7,058 nucleotides of DNA, taken from NCBI GenBank assembly GCA_946886435.1, contig CAMPIR010000037.1, positions 1-7,058 of the forward strand. Reading direction: 5' to 3'. This stretch comes from an uncultured Candidatus Saccharibacteria bacterium (GTDB lineage: Bacteria; Patescibacteria; Saccharimonadia; Saccharimonadales; UBA5946). Both the position numbers and the translations under genes were made by a program. Position 1 is the stretch's first letter. Each line of letters starts with the position of its first letter. This document shows positions 6,026 to 7,058 of the stretch, in pieces. The notes below the pieces were generated by a model. The model was not told where the DNA came from. It did no database searches and was given only the letters and a program-made list of their open reading frames with translations.

Positions 6026-6681
6026 TATTCGCTATCAGCGAGCGCATCCCGAACAGCATCATAGGGGAAACCTTGGCGCATCAAGTAGGCGATAAGTTTT
6101 TGTTCATCATCGTATTTGTGGCGTTTTTTCTCAAGAATGTTGCGGAGATCGTCTTTTTCCTCACGTGGGGAATTTTGCAGTGCTTGTTCGATAACCACGG
6201 AGTCGACACCTTTTGTGCGTAGTTCTGCTATGAGCTTTCGCTTGCTGATGCCTTTGCGAGTGTTTCGGTTTTCTACCCAGTACCGCGCAAAGTTCTCGTC
6301 ATTCAGGTACCCTTTTTGCTCCAACCGATCATAGACGCGGTCTGCAATCTCTTGGCTAACACCTGGCCTCTCTCGGTATTCGTTGCTATCAGGTACTCGC
6401 ACTCGAGTAGTTCTGGTTTTGCGCCACAGATAATCACGGACTTCTTTGGCACTATGCGGGCGCATCATCGTATATTCGAGTGCACGCGCATAAAGTTTGC
6501 CGAACTGGCTTTCATTTTCCAGCTCGACGAGCTCCTCTTCACTGTATTCTCGCCCGATCTTGATACCGAGCTCGGTTACCTGCAGAATATCTAGCGAGAA
6601 ACGGTACTTACCGTCAACCGAGACGTTTACCCGATCAGGGTTGCGAACTTGGAGCGATATATCGGTGATCTTCACCGCCAA
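6022..6681 (-). CDS. recX: Regulatory protein RecX
   Basis: RecX binds along the RecA filament and modulates recombination and the SOS response. The 219-aa protein has an N-terminal beta-hairpin segment (about 4-32), common in Gram-positive-type RecX, then tandem three-helix repeats. The first repeat shows ALEYTMMRPHSAKEVRDYL (67-85), the second the RecX hallmark GYLNDENFARYWVENR (124-139) with KGISKRKLIAELRTKGV (143-159), and the last KLIAYLMRQGFPYDAV (195-210). A basic insert of about 18 residues (89-107) splits the first repeat. The start is non-ATG: TTG at 6681 or GTG at 6675; the GTG would give MKITDIS, closer to usual RecX starts. It lies directly downstream of recA and is probably co-transcribed with it. 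Its TAA overlaps the PRC gene stop. Confidence 0.9.
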   Translation of the reverse strand: MAVKITDISLQVRNPDRVNVSVDGKYRFSLDILQVTELGIKIGREYSEEELVELENESQFGKLYARALEYTMMRPHSAKEVRDYLWRKTRTTRVRVPDSNEYRERPGVSQEIADRVYDRLEQKGYLNDENFARYWVENRNTRKGISKRKLIAELRTKGVDSVVIEQALQNSPREEKDDLRNILEKKRHKYDDEQKLIAYLMRQGFPYDAVRDALADSEY

Positions 6682-6684
6682 CCA

Positions 6685-7058
6685 CTAGCTTTCTTGCTCG
6701 GCTACCTTGACGCGGACGGCTTTTTCGATTTCAGCGAGAACCTTCGTGTTTTCTTTGAGATAAACCTTTGTTGCTTCACGACCCTGGCCGATCTTGGCGT
6801 CCTTGTAGTCGAACCAAGCGCCAGCTTTGCCAACGATACCGTGAATCACGGCTAGGTCGAGGACGTCACCCGTGCGAGAGATTCCTTCGTTGTACATGAT
6901 ATCGAACTCAGCAACTCGGAACGGCGGAGCGATCTTGTTCTTCACTACCTTGACCTTCGTCCGGTTACCGATGATCTCTTCGCCTTGTTTTATCTGACCG
7001 ATACGACGGATGTCGAGGCGAACGCTCGCGTAGAATTTGAGCGCGTTACCACCAGTTG
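6685..7058 (-). CDS. recA: RecA recombinase, C-terminal part (gene runs off the window)
   Basis: The last 123 codons of recA are present and the frame stays open to the window edge. RecA is the ATP-dependent strand-exchange protein of homologous recombination and the SOS co-protease. The visible part starts at the end of DNA-binding loop L2 with [18 protein letters not shown], continues through [23 protein letters not shown] and [18 protein letters not shown], and ends [15 protein letters not shown]. The Walker A and B motifs lie outside the window. Compared with E. coli RecA, the protein ends about 20 residues earlier and lacks the long acidic tail. The stop is TAG (6685-6687), and recX begins one codon later in the same frame. 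The promoter is not in view. Confidence 0.97.
   Translation of the reverse strand, partial: TGGNALKFYASVRLDIRRIGQIKQGEEIIGNRTKVKVVKNKIAPPFRVAEFDIMYNEGISRTGDVLDLAVIHGIVGKAGAWFDYKDAKIGQGREATKVYLKENTKVLAEIEKAVRVKVAEQES

Noticed and set aside
6029..6041. Hairpin TCGCT-ATC-AGCGA just after the PRC stop as a terminator
   Set aside because: The stem is only 5 bp and no T-run follows on either strand; it lies in the recX coding sequence.
6116..6855. Plus-strand open frames opposite recX and recA
   Set aside because: RecX and RecA motifs on the minus strand explain this region, and the plus-strand translations look like reverse-complement artefacts.
1..7058. CRISPR array, insertion sequence, phage or defence system
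   Set aside because: No spaced repeats, transposase, integrase, terminal repeats or toxin-antitoxin genes are visible; the window is filled by pilus, PRC-barrel and recombination genes.

Overview
The window looks like chromosomal DNA from a candidate-phyla-radiation bacterium, most likely Saccharibacteria (TM7) or a close relative. This is inferred from gene content and style: a compact type IV pilus (T4P) operon with PilM, PilN and PilO but no secretin, a PRC-barrel gene, and RecA/RecX with standard stop codons. TGA acts as a stop in several 4-base ATGA gene overlaps, which argues against the UGA=Gly code of Gracilibacteria/SR1. The lineage call is moderate; a RecA or PilM tree would settle it.

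Layout. Positions 1-42 probably hold the last 13 codons of an upstream gene, followed by a strong hairpin terminator (59-84) and an extended -10 promoter (84-92). Then come three prepilin-type genes in tight overlap (108-542, 539-1354, 1347-2810). By size, order and loss of Glu5 in the third, they resemble the GspI-GspJ-GspK / PilV-PilW-PilX tip-complex set. After a 48-bp gap with a -10-like box, a second cluster follows: pilM (2859-3911), pilN (3908-4507), a pilO-like gene (4504-5079) and a 100-aa single-membrane-pass gene in the pilP position (5076-5378). All junctions in this cluster are ATGA overlaps. A PRC-barrel gene (5444-6025) has its own -10 box and may be leaderless. On the minus strand, recA (3' part, 6685 to the window end) is followed by recX (6022-6681). 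recX meets the PRC gene tail to tail at one shared TTAA.

How the parts work together. The three minor pilins would prime and cap a pilus. PilM (cytoplasmic, actin-like), PilN and PilO (bitopic, coiled-coil plus ferredoxin-like domains) would form the inner-membrane alignment complex linking the assembly motor to the growing fibre. The short PilP-position protein could complete that complex in a cell with no outer membrane. The motor ATPases, PilC, prepilin peptidase and major pilin are not in this window. RecA and RecX are an unrelated recombination module.

The points most worth checking are the minimal PilP-position protein, the GspIJK-like trio with only even cysteine counts (2, 6, 8), the near-leaderless starts of the first gene in each transcription unit, and the in-frame recA-recX junction with a single sense codon after the recA stop. 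I saw no CRISPR, mobile element, tRNA or rRNA.
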